64,000 nucleotides of DNA, taken from assembly GCA_963210315.1 (NCBI GenBank), contig OY723291.1, positions 682,001-746,000 of the forward strand, read 5' to 3'. A model generated the notes under the pieces. That model made no database searches. It saw only the letters and a list, made by a program, of their open reading frames with translations, and was not told the DNA's origin. Below are positions 30,901-40,756 of the stretch, in pieces (position 1 is the stretch's first letter; each line of letters begins with the position of its first letter). Source of the stretch: Rhynchopus euleeides (lineage: Eukaryota > Euglenozoa > Diplonemea > Diplonemida > Diplonemidae). A program made the translations under genes and the position numbers.

Positions 30901-32167
30901 CATCGCACGAGACACACAGCGCGTTGCAAGGCCGGCTGCACGCACCGTTATACCAGACGCACACACCCGATGGCGATGCTTGGCAGGTTGCCTCACTCGC
31001 ATGCAGATGGCATGTCCCATATCCAATCGGGGCTGAGAAGTTCGGCATGTACCGCTGGTTGTAGTAGGTCAAGTACAGCTGTGTCCCCACCATCAGCCGT
31101 TCTCCGTCGCTCGTTAGCTGCACAACCGTGCCGTTGACACGCGCCTGCGGCACCTGCCCCGAGTCGTCAATGTAGATTGGCACGGGTTCCCGTCCGGCCC
31201 ACAAGTTCGTCATGATCAACTCCCGCCCGCGCAGGAGGTACGTGGGCCACTGGCTCGATGCCTGCAGATACAGGCCCTGCAGCGCACGCAGGGCAGGCGA
31301 CACGGGTGCCGACACACCCCTTGCGTACTGGATGAGCTGCAGCGCCTCAGCCTCGCTCACGCCGGGCGGCCGGAACGACGCATCCGCAGCAGCCCACATG
31401 CCCTTCTGCGCCTGGTTCATCGTCGCAAACAGCGTGTGCGCTGCCGCAAACGTCCCGAGCATCGAGGGGTGGCTCGCGTCCCCGCTGTACAGCCGGTAGA
31501 ACAGCGACCCGGCATCCGCCCCAGGGGCTGCATTGCCAGCCTCGACTGCTGCGTCGTACACAGCCTCGAAGGTCTCGCCGCACCGGGCGATGAGCGACTG
31601 CGTGTCGCTCGCACCGCCTCGCCGCCGCGCGTTGTCGTCCAGAATGGCGTACCCGTCCGTCAGCATCCGTTGCATGCTCTTGTACGTCCCGTAGTACTTC
31701 GGGAAGTACTGCTGATCACCTGCCCGCCGTCCCCACGTCTGGTACATCACCAGCGTGGCGCCGTTCCGCACAGCCGCAGGCGCGTAAAGCTCAGCAACCG
31801 CCACACAGGAAGGCCGTCTCCAGTTATCCTGGTAGGCGTCCATGTCGAGGGGACGCATGCGAGCGGAGTACCCACCGACGAGGCTCTGATCCTGCACCAC
31901 AAGGAAGTCGTACCCACCCTGCTCGACCCTCGCCTTTGTCTGCGCGTTTTCCTGGTGTTGGTACAGCGTCGCACCCCCGGGTGTAATCGACTCGACAGTC
32001 ACCGTCGTGCCCGGCAGCATGCTTTCCGCCACCTTCTTGTACACGTCGGGGAGGTTGTTCGCTGATGTGTACGAGTTCCCCACAAACAGCACGCGCTGCT
32101 GTGCCGCTCCAGCACAGCCGACCCACCACATGCACATCAGCAGCACTGCCCCCTGCAACCCCATCAT
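27962..32167 (-). CDS. Membrane-anchored SGNH hydrolase with Cys-rich modules and mucin stalk
   Basis: 1,401 residues from the ATG at 32167, which follows CAGCACAG and opens a signal peptide (MMGLQGAVLLMCMWWVGC). Residues about 25-260 are an SGNH/GDSL-type hydrolase: FVGNSYTSANN gives nucleophile Ser32, VVQDQS the central block, and SGDASHPSMLG the Asp230-x-x-His233 pair. Residues about 420-760 hold Cys-rich modules with recurring CxW and C-x-x-RC patterns. A Ser/Thr/Pro stalk of about 500 residues (TTSSPATSSPDT-type repeats) leads to one membrane helix (WVIFVVVGVLVLMVGVAVAL) and a short tail. By family it would cleave ester or acetyl groups, here probably on surface or extracellular carbohydrate. 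Intronless. The stalk DNA is a repeat array prone to length change. Confidence 0.87.
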   Translation of the reverse strand: MMGLQGAVLLMCMWWVGCAGAAQQRVLFVGNSYTSANNLPDVYKKVAESMLPGTTVTVESITPGGATLYQHQENAQTKARVEQGGYDFLVVQDQSLVGGYSARMRPLDMDAYQDNWRRPSCVAVAELYAPAAVRNGATLVMYQTWGRRAGDQQYFPKYYGTYKSMQRMLTDGYAILDDNARRRGGASDTQSLIARCGETFEAVYDAAVEAGNAAPGADAGSLFYRLYSGDASHPSMLGTFAAAHTLFATMNQAQKGMWAAADASFRPPGVSEAEALQLIQYARGVSAPVSPALRALQGLYLQASSQWPTYLLRGRELIMTNLWAGREPVPIYIDDSGQVPQARVNGTVVQLTSDGERLMVGTQLYLTYYNQRYMPNFSAPIGYGTCHLHASEATCQASPSGVCVWYNGACSRPCNALCVSCDGYAVCQTSNRYDGVSCYNTGLWASACKDASSNQCWTDVRCQWESSVCMSRCEALGSEASCGADNICVWSGGKCEADPRGKRETKAECSRYTCVWHEGATGGNGDGLCRSPCLEHTGEVSCAADSKCFWNDWMAVPRCAVRTEITPECNTRDNKPRACKLAACIVAADSTCQSMCRLLDGNQQACETRHIEGTNGLRLTCSYDAASQVCEQKTPKVPECWEISDSKTCGDYEYGGLRGCEWSGGLCQSRCAKLESHPVPNESDCLFCYYDASRAFCGRSDCEMASETACLALSRCRWHRGMCWLARDNCWRGVENAQCKAEGCVLRSDGGFEWCDHKPWVPPTTPRPISTPDTIAPPTSVPATSSPDTTVPTTSVPDTAAPPTSSLGTPATLSPDTPAPVTFVPPTRAPPTSAHTTAPTTVSPDGTVPRTSVPDAVAQPDTTAPTTSSPATVSPDTTVPTTSVPDTHAPPTLSPDTTAPTTSSPATGSPDTTVPTTSVPDSRALPTSSPDTTAPSASVSDTVAPAPDTTALPTSPPATSSPDTTVPTTSVPDTRAPPTLSPDTTAPTTRVRDTIAPPTSSPETSQPDTNAPTTSGPVPLALVTSSPRTAPPATSTPRTALPDTTASPTSPPATSSPDATAPTTSVPDTRAPPTSSPATSQPDTTTESTSGPVPPTSSPNIAPPASSTPWTALPGTSTVPDTIAPTTSAPATCQPDATSPTASGPPTSSPRTTSPATSTPRTALPDTSTPTTEPATSPPTSAPSATQALPTSSPDTNAPSASVSDTVAPATSAPDTTAPTTSSPATSSPDMAAPTTSVPDAISPPTSSPATSQPDAKAPTTSGPVPLSPATSSPRTAPPATSTPRTALPDTTAPTTEPGRSPPTSAPSATQAPGASAGAQRVGDGDSGSDGSGDDTWVIFVVVGVLVLMVGVAVALVAVVVRKGNTPRSHWEADSQEELHPSSGASELVHPTASPHRLSYL

Positions 32168-32319
32168 TGTCTGTGCTGGCTGCGTGCCTGGTCGACCGAC
32201 CAACCGCCTGCCTGGGGTGTGGTGTGGTGCGTTGATCGCGGTGCATACATCCAGATGGGCAGGGAACCTGGGGGCGGGGGGCCTCAAATCTGTCTCTCTC
32301 ACGCCGCCCTGCTGCTCTC

Positions 32320-32390
32320 TCGGACAAACAAACCGCGCACTGGCAGTGGTTGAGCTGCAGGTGGCTCAGTGCTGGCGCACGAACAGACAT
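32320..32390. repeat. CAAACAAACCGCGCACTGG dispersed repeat (partner about 1785-1850)
   Basis: ACAAACCGCGCACTGGC, GGTTGAGCTGC, GGCTC and GTGCTGGCG occur in the same order here and at 1785-1850. This copy is about 150 bp upstream of the SGNH gene. Confidence 0.65.
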
Positions 32391-32476
32391 TCTCCACTGC
32401 GACCATCGAACACACACACACTTCCCACCAACAGCCCTTCGCCCACTCCACTCCACCCTCCTTGCCCCACCAACGC

Positions 32477-33415
32477 CTAGGTGCTTTTCGACAGCTCTTC
32501 CAGGGCGTGCTGGAGCAGAGGCAGAAGCACCGCAAGGCATTCGCGGCAAGCCTTGGGCCTCCCAGGCAGGTTGACGATGAGAGAGCTGCCGCTGGCTCCT
32601 GCCACCGCACGGGACAGCACCGCGTGAGGGACGTGCCGCGAGGTCTCACGGCGAAGCACCTCTGTCATGCCGGGGATCTGCTTCTCGACGACCGCGAGAG
32701 TTGCTTCTGGGGTGACGTCGCGCCGGCTCAGTCCTGTGCCCCCGGTGCTGAGGATCAGGTTGGGGGCACGGGCACCGCAGACCCACCCCCGCAAGGTGGA
32801 CTCGATCTGGGCAGCGTCGTCAGGCACAACCGACGACGCCACCACCTCCACGCTGTACGCATTAGTCGCCGCAGCGTATGCCGACACCGTCTTCTGTATC
32901 TCAGGCCCAGACTCATCCTCGTATACGCCCTGCGAAGCCCTGTCGCTCACAGTGAGGATGGCAAGCCGCATCGGTGTGAGAGTCGCTTCCGCTGGCGCAG
33001 CCACCTCCACCTCCGGCACATCCTGGCAGCATACGCTGGACTTCCCAGCAGTGGGTGCGGCGGGGATGGGTGCGGCCGTGGCAGCGGCGGCAGGTGTGGG
33101 TTCGAGGGGTGTGTGTTTGGCGTGTCCTGCGGAGGACTGTTTGAAGAGTGCCATCTGCTGCTCGGTGGCGGGGGTCTGGTGCTGCTTCTTCCAGTCCTTG
33201 TAAGGCATGCCGTAGACGTCCTCACAGGCGTCGTCGTATGGCATGTCCCAGCCCTCCTGCCGCGCCCCGGCACACAGCCACTTCGACATGCAGTTGCGGC
33301 AGAACCCCGCCAGGTTCATCACGTCGATGTTCTGCACATCTGTCCGCTCCTGCAGATGCGCCACCAGCTGTCGGAATGCGTACGCCTCAGCACGGATGCG
33401 CAGCGACTCCCCCAT
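32477..33415 (-). CDS. DUF1244-MogA fusion, molybdopterin adenylyltransferase-like
   Basis: 312 residues; the ATG at 33415 is the first in frame and lies 24 bases after CCCTGCAG. Residues about 12-92 match DUF1244 (FRQLVAHLQERTDVQNID, LAGFCRNCMSKW, VYGMPYKDWK), a family best known as short bacterial proteins of unknown function. A Pro/Ala linker follows. Residues about 150-305 are a MogA/Cnx1G domain: LTVSDRASQGVYEDESGP, LSTGGTGLSRRDVTPEA and SLIVNLPGRPKAC. MogA-type enzymes adenylate molybdopterin before metal insertion in molybdenum-cofactor synthesis. The conserved TGGTG and DVTPEA segments are intact, so activity is plausible. The fusion may tie the unknown DUF1244 activity to this pathway. 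Intronless. Confidence 0.88.
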   Translation of the reverse strand: MGESLRIRAEAYAFRQLVAHLQERTDVQNIDVMNLAGFCRNCMSKWLCAGARQEGWDMPYDDACEDVYGMPYKDWKKQHQTPATEQQMALFKQSSAGHAKHTPLEPTPAAAATAAPIPAAPTAGKSSVCCQDVPEVEVAAPAEATLTPMRLAILTVSDRASQGVYEDESGPEIQKTVSAYAAATNAYSVEVVASSVVPDDAAQIESTLRGWVCGARAPNLILSTGGTGLSRRDVTPEATLAVVEKQIPGMTEVLRRETSRHVPHAVLSRAVAGASGSSLIVNLPGRPKACRECLAVLLPLLQHALEELSKST

Positions 33416-34635
33416 TGTAGCGTGGCGTGTGTATGTCTGCAGGGTAGATGGGTCGATGGATGGTGCACTTGATGAAGAACAGACTGGCACAACTGATGGC
33501 ACAGAAAAGGCCAAAGAAGTGACGGTTTGACAGATAGGATATGTGTGTGCGGCGACGAGCTGAAAAGTCGACTGAACGCCCAATGTAAGACAACGAGTCG
33601 CGGACAACGAGTCGAATCCGTCAGTCGACTCGTCGGAAGGGACTTACCCCATCGTACGGAGGAATAGGATGGCCGTCTGTGCTGTGGCAGCATGCTGTGG
33701 TAGGCAGACAAAGGGGGCGGGGGGATTCTTGGGGATTGGGTGGAAGGAATACGACGCCCGACACATCTGGGCACACAGCCATGCACCCATCCCCCACCCT
33801 CCCCTCCCCAGCCCCGGTGTCCATTTCACTGCCCTAGCCCAGGAGCACGCCCCTCTAACAACATGCCGTGTGGGTGGTTCATCAAGGTAATTGGGCACAG
33901 GGCAACTGGCAAAGGCCCCGCCACCTCCACCGCCGCCCACCTCCCTCGTCGCGTCGGTAATAGCCTCACCCGCCCTTCCTCCCACCACTTCCCCGATGCC
34001 AGCCCGCCTTCCGAAGGCCCAAGGGCACTCGCCACCACCACCACAGAGGGCTTGCTCGGTAATAGGTCAGTGCTGATGTCGGGTGAAAGTATGGCAAGCG
34101 AATGAAGAACGAACGGCTCTGCCTTCCCAAGCAACCTTTTGCCGTGCTGCCCCACAGAGGGCACACCTGTAGGTCAGTCGCAGGCAAGCACAACAACAAA
34201 TGGGCCTAAGTCTGGAGGAGAGGCAACTCGCGCACAAGCCTGACAGTGGCAGGAGCTCGACATGTTTCAGGCACGTTGTTGGCTGTGCCGTGAAGGGCTA
34301 GTGGGCTAGAGAGATGGAGCTCAGGCCGTGCGTCGTGGCTTGCAGTGTTGGCAGGGGTTCGAAGGAGGAGAGGGGGGAGTGCAGAGCACGGCGGGGGCAA
34401 GGGTTGCATAATAATCACACCACCTCCGGCAATTATTCCATCATCAAAAAGACTCCAGCAGTACACTGCGCCTGGGGCTGCGCATGGAGGAGCAAACAAG
34501 ACGTTACGAGCGTGTCATTTAAGAGCGTTTTGTATTTTTTTTGCTGGCACAGCAGCACAAAATGGCTCACGGTGTGCGCACATTGCACATCTGGTGTCCG
34601 TGCTAGCAATCGTCCGTGCCACACCCAACACAACC
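33416..34635. other. Intergenic stretch, no gene seen
   Basis: Several overlapping frames on both strands, none with motif or leader. Direct GACAACGAGTCG words at 33589-33612. Confidence 0.55.
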
Positions 34636-35801
34636 TCAGTCGACCAGGCCTGTTTCGTGCTTCCCTGCAGCGGACCTGCAGAGCGCCTCAGCAAAGCGTG
34701 TTGCCAGTGGTATTCTGTAGCGGCAGGGCGTGTGGTGGTGTGGCGGTGGCAATTTGACCTTGAAACTTACCCCCTCCGCATAAGCAACCACCAACCCCCG
34801 CCCCCCCCTCCCCCTTCCTCCCATCACCCTCGACTCTTTGCACACCTGCGCCTTACCGGCTCTGCCGCGGTCATCTTCGCTGTGATATCCGCAGCCGTCT
34901 CCAGGGAGATCAGGTGCCCTGCAGAGACGAAGGCGGGATGCTGCGAATCCAGCGTTTTCACCGCCGCACCCCACACGGTGCCGGAGGTGCCCCACAGCTC
35001 CGCCCAGCCCCCGTCGGGTTTGCTGCTGAGCATCCATGGTGTGGCCTCCTGCTCCAGCCCATCGATCTCGAGCAGCGACTTCGAGATGGAGAAGGTTGGC
35101 AGCCCCAGGGACAGCCCGACGTGGCAGCCGAGCCCAAACCCACGCGGGTGGAGGCGGGCACTCCCGCTGACAACCAGCACCTGGGGAACTGCGTCGGGGC
35201 GTTTCCGCTTCAGGTCCTCCATGGCCAGCACTATGCCAGGCACCTTGCGGAATGACCCAAAGTTTGGCAGGTGCGGGATACGCGAGATAAACCGCGTGCT
35301 CACGCGCGTCTCCAGCACCATGTCGGGGTAGGAGAAGACAGCGATGGACGCCACGCCGTAAGGCGACCCAGACACAAAGGCCACATCGACACCCCCGACG
35401 TAGCGGATGTGCCCCAGGCTTGGCGCGTCGCTGAAGGAGAGCTGCTGGGCCTGGTCGCGCTGCACCGCCTCCCATTCAGCGGTGAAGTCTTCGACAGGCC
35501 GTTGCGTCTCCTCGTCGGAGTCGTCGTCATCCCCCAGGTCTGCTGCGTGCAGGCCAATGTCGTCGTCCTCCTCGCTCTCCTCGAATGCCGTGAGGCACTC
35601 CTCCGCTGCCAGGCTGTCCTCCAGGTCCGTCGCGCGCGACTCCGCCAGTGTTGCCTCTGACATCCGCCGCGGCAGCAGGGATGCCTCCTTCTGCGCCGCC
35701 TTCTTTCGGTAGCTCTCGTGGCGCGGCTGGTACACACCCTGCACCCCTGTGTGCTGCTCCACCCGCCGCTTCAGCATTGCAATCCGCCGTGCCTCCGCCA
35801 T
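34636..35801 (-). CDS. Endonuclease V-like protein with degenerate active site, two exons
   Basis: Exons 35801..34857 and 34758..34636 encode 355 residues; the 98-nt intron has donor GTAAGG and acceptor TTTCAAG, phase 0. Residues 1-110 form an acidic N-terminal extension. The rest matches endonuclease V in order: EWEAVQRDQ, YVGGVDVAF, IPHLPNFGSFRKVP, LHPRGFGLGCH, SAGHLISLETA, and after splicing YRIPLATRFAEAL. Active enzymes have a first Asp (kept, GVDV), a Glu in FREVP (here Lys) and an Asp in VDGQG (here VSGSA, Ser). Two of three metal ligands are therefore replaced, so inosine-cleaving activity is unlikely. The fold-defining motifs are kept, which suggests a nucleic-acid-binding role rather than decay. 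The ATG directly follows CTGTCAG. Confidence 0.87.
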
Positions 35802-36073
35802 CTGACAGGCCGGCTGTGTACGCCTGGGGTGTTGGGGTCGGTGGGGGGTGGAGGAGGGGAGGGGTGGTCAGCTGCTCGGTGGGGAGGTGCCTCCCACGTA
35901 GCAAGGCAGGAGGAGAAAGGAAGCGAAGCGGGCCCCTCCTGCAGCCGTTCTTTTCTGAGACACTGGAATGAAAAAGATTCGCCCCGCCGGGATGCAGCAG
36001 CGCTGCAACCCGACGGGGGGGCTAGAGTGAAAACCCCACATGACACGGCGACCCGCCTCCCCCCCAACAACAC

Positions 36074-36334
36074 TCACCCACCCACCCACCCCATCCCGTC
36101 TGCCCGGGGTTCTCTGCTCGATAAAGCTCGATGTCTGAACGACAGTCCAACGCTGCACCGCAGGGTGCGATATTCGTTCTTCTCGCGCGCAGTGCCACAG
36201 GCTATTCGGGAGAAGACTTCCCGCCCCACCTTGTGAAGCGTGTTCAGTGGGGTGCCTGCGGGATCGAAGCAAATATCGAGCAGGGCAGGTAGCTCTTCTG
36301 CCCTTTCAGTTGCCTTTTCAAGTGCAGAGAGCAT
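36074..36334 (-). CDS. Possible small protein, unrecognised
   Basis: An 86-residue frame with an ATG at 36334 lying a few bases after GCAG. The first third (MLSALEKATERAEELPALLD) looks like an amphipathic helix and the middle is plausible protein, but the end (SREPRADGMGWVGG) runs into simple sequence. It fills the gap between same-strand neighbours at the expected spacing. It may be a real small gene, perhaps with an unseen splice, or chance. Confidence 0.33.
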   Translation of the reverse strand: MLSALEKATERAEELPALLDICFDPAGTPLNTLHKVGREVFSRIACGTAREKNEYRTLRCSVGLSFRHRALSSREPRADGMGWVGG

Positions 36335-36665
36335 TGCATGTCAACCCCTGCTTCGGGAAAACGCTGCGACATGCGCAACAGCGCAGCCTCCCCGCAATAA
36401 CCATCTGAGACTGGGAGTGCCACGTTTCCAGATGTGTTCGTTCGATTTTTTTTCCGTCAACCGAAAGGACGACGGGTGCCGGTCTCACCATTGGAGGGAC
36501 CAGAGGTGCGGTGTGCGTCTGGCTGGACGCCACACCGGCACACTGGGGCCTCGCCCCACGCCACCCCGCCCCTGGGGCTGCGATTACACAAAGCAGGGGT
36601 GGTGGCGTGAAGGCGGCATTGCGTGTGCCCAAGCGAAGCACACTAATCGCACCACTGCCTGCCCA

Positions 36666-37010
36666 TCAGTTGTTCAACAGCTTCCCCAGGTCTGTAATGG
36701 TGTACATTTTGTTGACTGCAATCGCCGTCTGGATGTGCTGTTCCGCGCAGTTGAGCAGGCACGTCTTCTCGCCAGATGTCAGGTTGGGGAAGTACACGTT
36801 TGTCACGCACTTGCTGAAGCACATCTCTAATGCCGACTCGTGGAGCCTGTTCGTGAGTGGGGGCAGGGTGGGGGCGCTGGAGGCAACAACATGGGCCGGG
36901 AGCTTGATGTCTGCCAAACCAAAGTAATATCTGGGACGAGCATACCTGTCTTCCTGCAGCCTCTTCATCACCTCCAACTCATCCTCCATTTCTTTTGTGA
37001 GCCTCGGCAT
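36666..37010 (-). CDS. Small Tim chaperone (Tim9/10/8/13 family)
   Basis: 114 residues, a complete frame. The twin CX3C signature is clear: CFSKC, then 15 residues later CLLNC, in the C-terminal half. These cysteines form the two disulfides of the helical hairpin in small Tim proteins. Family members work as hexamers in the mitochondrial intermembrane space, escorting hydrophobic carrier proteins to the inner membrane. The N-terminal 60 residues are longer than usual (family 80-100 in total) and include an Arg/Tyr-rich segment. No cleavable presequence is needed in this family. The ATG follows TAGCAGGAAGGAACC. Assignment to one paralogue is not possible from the sequence. Confidence 0.88.
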   Translation of the reverse strand: MPRLTKEMEDELEVMKRLQEDRYARPRYYFGLADIKLPAHVVASSAPTLPPLTNRLHESALEMCFSKCVTNVYFPNLTSGEKTCLLNCAEQHIQTAIAVNKMYTITDLGKLLNN

Positions 37011-37859
37011 GGTTCCTTCCTGCTATGTCGCTACACAGTGAGCGTGTGATGCAGCCTCTAGCTGGCCTGGTGTGGTAGGGTGGGACGAGAGGTACTCAGT
37101 CATGTGACCAAAAGACTCAAACCCGCTGATCTTTGATTTGCACGAATAGTGGGTGTCAGACAAACACTGCGATGAGCTGTTTCGGTTGAATTGCAGGCAT
37201 TCGAGGATGTGGAGATGACATAAGCGACCGAACTGGCAAGGGGGTGTGGTGGTGGGTGCGATTCTACCAGGGGCACACTGCCCCCAACCAAACCTCCGCC
37301 GACACAACACAGAATGCACGCGTGCTTCACTACTTCACATCGAACGATCGCGTGAGTAACAGGGCAGCTACTGGGTTGAATCTCTCAACCTCAACTGAGG
37401 CCAACGCCAACGCACAAGCTCCTTGATAATGGAAATACTGGAAGGTAATATCCTTTGACCATTCGGACGAAATCACTTATCGCGTCCCTTTGCGAATCCG
37501 TGATTTTGACTGTCGAGTGAATAAGGTGAGAGGCAGGGGGTGCCTTGCACGCAACCCGCAGAACTTGGCGAGCGCTGCACAATTCACCTCCCGCCAACAG
37601 GAACACGCATAATATTCGTTTGCTGGTTTGTTGGGTAATGCACCAAGCGCACGGCAACAAGGACACAATCAGCACATCAGCGACAGCATGTATTCACCCA
37701 ACGGAGGCAAGCCCCAGCAGTAATCATCGTTGTCTCTCAGGCACACCGGAGGTTCACCACCCACCTCTCAGTGATCACAGTCTGGCACCTTCGGGCTGCA
37801 CGTGGGTCTGCTAGGCATTCCCGACGCGTGTGCGGCGGTGGGCAGGGTGGCGAGGCCCA

Positions 37860-40007
37860 TCAGAGCCCCTTGCAGGCGGCCTCGAATTTGTCCATCCCCT
37901 TCGACGTAGGGAGCTTCCCACGCCACTTCCCCTTGTTGCAACCACCCTTCGCCTGGAAGACTTCAGCAGCCTGTGCCGCGGCAGCTTGAAGACGGTCAGC
38001 ATTCGCACATGCGATGAGCATCTGTGGCGGAGGGGTGGAGCGTGGTTGGGTTTGATGGCAGCTGGAGGCTGTAACAGAGCTTTGGATGCATTAATTCCCG
38101 GTGTGAATTCGCGACTCCGTTCCCGCACACCAACATAAAGGAGCACCGTTTCGCATCCCTGCAGGCCACCGATCAGATAAGCATTCTTCCTCAAAGACAG
38201 GGTGCGCGCCTTGGAGCCCCACAGGGGCCCAGGCACAGAGGCCAGAGCCTCCTGTGGGAAGGCGCCGTCCCTCCGTAGGGATATCACTTGGGTCATCATG
38301 CGGTGGTGCCATGCAGGGGGCAGGTGGGGCTGCACTGGGCCGGAACGGTGCTCTGAAAACCCCGGTGCTGTATTGTCCCACGCACGTGTATCTCTTTTTA
38401 TTGCAGCGTATACCACACCGGTACTCTTGATGCGAGTACCACACCATAGCACCATCACACAGACACGATAATTTTTGGAGCAGTCAAGAACGCACCAAGC
38501 ACCTGCATCTCCATGCGTGTTCCTCAAGGGATATCATGTCATCATCACAGTGTCGGGTGTGGCCTCCAAAAGTGAAGTCGTGAGTCGGTTCTGGCGATGT
38601 GGTATGCACCACTAACCGCCTGCCGTGCCCCCATCCCGCGGTGGGACAGTGTCATGTGTGGTGTCGTGTCGTATGGTGTGGGTGTGTGAACCCCTGCAGA
38701 CCACCGATCAGATAAGCATTCTTCCTCAAAGACAGGGTGCGCGCCTTGGAGCCCCACAGGGCCCAGGCACAGAGGCCAGAGCCTCCTGTGGGAAGGCGCC
38801 GTCCCTCCGTAGGGATATCACTTGGGTCATCATGCGGTGGTAAGGGTTCGACACACAGTGATCATAGTGGCGGGAAGAACCCGCCCGACCCACCCACCCC
38901 ACAACACCACACACATACCTGGCGTTCGCCAGAGGCCTTCTTGTCACCCGAGCAGATGACAAGCGCTGTGGGTGCCTTTGCCATCACCTGGTCCGCCACA
39001 GACATCAGGTAGGTCATGTCCCCGTCATCCTCGTGGTGGATCACGACAGAGCCTTCAGCCGCCTCAGCACCGAGCTTCTCGCCGCGCAGCACAGCCAGCT
39101 CCTTGAAGGCGTACTCCTTGGCCTTCTTGTGGGCTGTGGCGGTCTTCTGGTTGCGCTGGATGGCATTCTCCAGGTCGTCGGCAGAGGTGCCGACGAGCTT
39201 CACAATCCGCTTCTCCCGGTGGTAGGCACCGTGCAGCAGGGCCGCCACCCGCCCCCCTGCAGCGAAGTAGAGGCGCAGCGTGTTGCCCTTCGGCTCGAAG
39301 TGCAGCAGCTTCAGCATCTGCAGATGCGCCAGGGAGGCAACGTGCGTCCCGCAGCAGGGCCCTTCGTCCACCCCAGGTATGGCAACGTACCGCAGGGTGC
39401 CGGTACCGGCATCCTTTGGCACAGAGGCACCCTGGGCACCGAGCTCCTCAGCGGTCTTGTTGAGGACCTGTGTCTGCAGCCCATCCCGGATGTGTGTGTT
39501 GCAGATGTCCTCCACGCGCTGGATCTGCTCCTCCGACAGCTTGGCGGTGGGGAGCTGGATGTAGCTGATGTCGGTGCCCATGCCCCAGCACATCGTTTCC
39601 AGCTGCAGCTCCTTCTCGCAGACGGCGGTCAGCATGTGCTGCGCGGTGTGCTGCTGCATCTGGTCGAAGCGGCGGGCCCAGTTCAGCTTGACCTCGACAT
39701 CCACACCCTCCTCGAGGGGACGGTCCGTGAGGTGCCACACCTCCATGCCGGAGCGCTGGACGTTGCCGCAGTAGGACTCGCCAATGGTTCCCACGTCGAA
39801 GGGCTGGCCCCCACCCTCAGGGAACAGCACCGTGTCGGCCAGCTGCACGGCCCACCATTCGGTGGGCTTGCTGTCGGCAGGGCTCACCGCATTCTTCACC
39901 CACGCCTTGTGGTCCTTCTCCTTGGCAGCGACGCACTTCACCACCTGCGTCACAATACTCCGCAGGTATCCATTGTTCTGGCAGGCAAGGTCCCCTGCAA
40001 GCTTCAT
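37860..40007 (-). CDS. AARSD1: Alanyl-tRNA editing protein, AARSD1/AlaX-like, two exons
   Basis: Exons 40007..38919 and 38021..37860 encode 416 residues, close to the human protein's length. The N-terminal beta-barrel has VLFPEGGGQPFD. The editing site has the zinc-binding pairs HTAQH (in QQHTAQHML) and CCGTH. The C-terminal exon reads GGCNKGKWRGKLP and continues to the stop, the Gly/Lys-rich end typical of this family, so the splice is well supported (phase 0, donor GTATGT, acceptor CCACAG). These proteins hydrolyse Ser- or Gly-mischarged tRNA-Ala in trans, in the cytosol. All four metal-ligand positions are present. The 897-nt intron carries a 150-bp direct duplication. The ATG follows GGGGGGCAG. 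Confidence 0.93.
38157..38841. repeat. 150-bp near-identical direct duplication inside the AARSD1 intron
   Basis: 38157-38307 and 38692-38841 match from CCCTGCAG through CACCGATCAGATAAGC to TCATCATGCGGTGGT with about one substitution and one deleted base. Read on the minus strand each copy has an open frame (MMTQVISLRRDGAFP), but direct splicing of the two coding exons gives the expected family sequence without it. Confidence 0.9.
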
Positions 40008-40756
40008 CCTGCCCCCCTTGTGCCCTGTGTACCCTGCACACGAGTGAGGGCACGGCAGTGAAGTGGAGAAGACCGCATAGCGTACACAGTACAGAGCCGA
40101 AAAGGGTTGTGTTGGGTGGGCCTCCTACCTCGTTCTTCATGTCTGCAGGGGTCGCACTGCCTCCAACTCAGACACGGGGGGAAGAGTGGTAGCGATGCCG
40201 GCATCACAACGGCGGCAGTCCTGCGTATTGATCCTGGGGGAATACCCCTCCCTCCGACACACGGCACGGAAACAGTCACTGGTCCGGATTGAAGGCGAAA
40301 GCCCTGGTTTATCTATTTGTCTTGGCCATCGCAGTTCGCAAGATTTTTTTCAGAGATTTGCTGGCACACCCAGGCTGGCCGCACCAGCGAACCAACCAGG
40401 CAAGAGGGGTCGGCGTCGAGACACTTCGAATATCACAAAACAAAGAAAAGAGCAGGGAAAAGGCGGCATTTCTGCATGGGATGGGCAACCCACACGGCGG
40501 AGGAGGCAACGGCGGGGGAGAGGGGCAGCAGTTCGCAGCGTTTTTCCACCCCTTCTGTGCGGCAGAGCAGAAGTGGGCGGAGAGGCGCCTGCAGCAAAAC
40601 AGAAGGACACCACCTGGGAGGCCCAAAAGGGTGAGGGGTATATTGGGTGTGGCCATGATTTTAGTGTGTGGAAGGACGGACACGGATCTCTGTCCAGTGC
40701 GGGTTGTCTGGGTAAGACGGCATTGGCTGGAGAGATAACGACCCACACGCCCTGCC

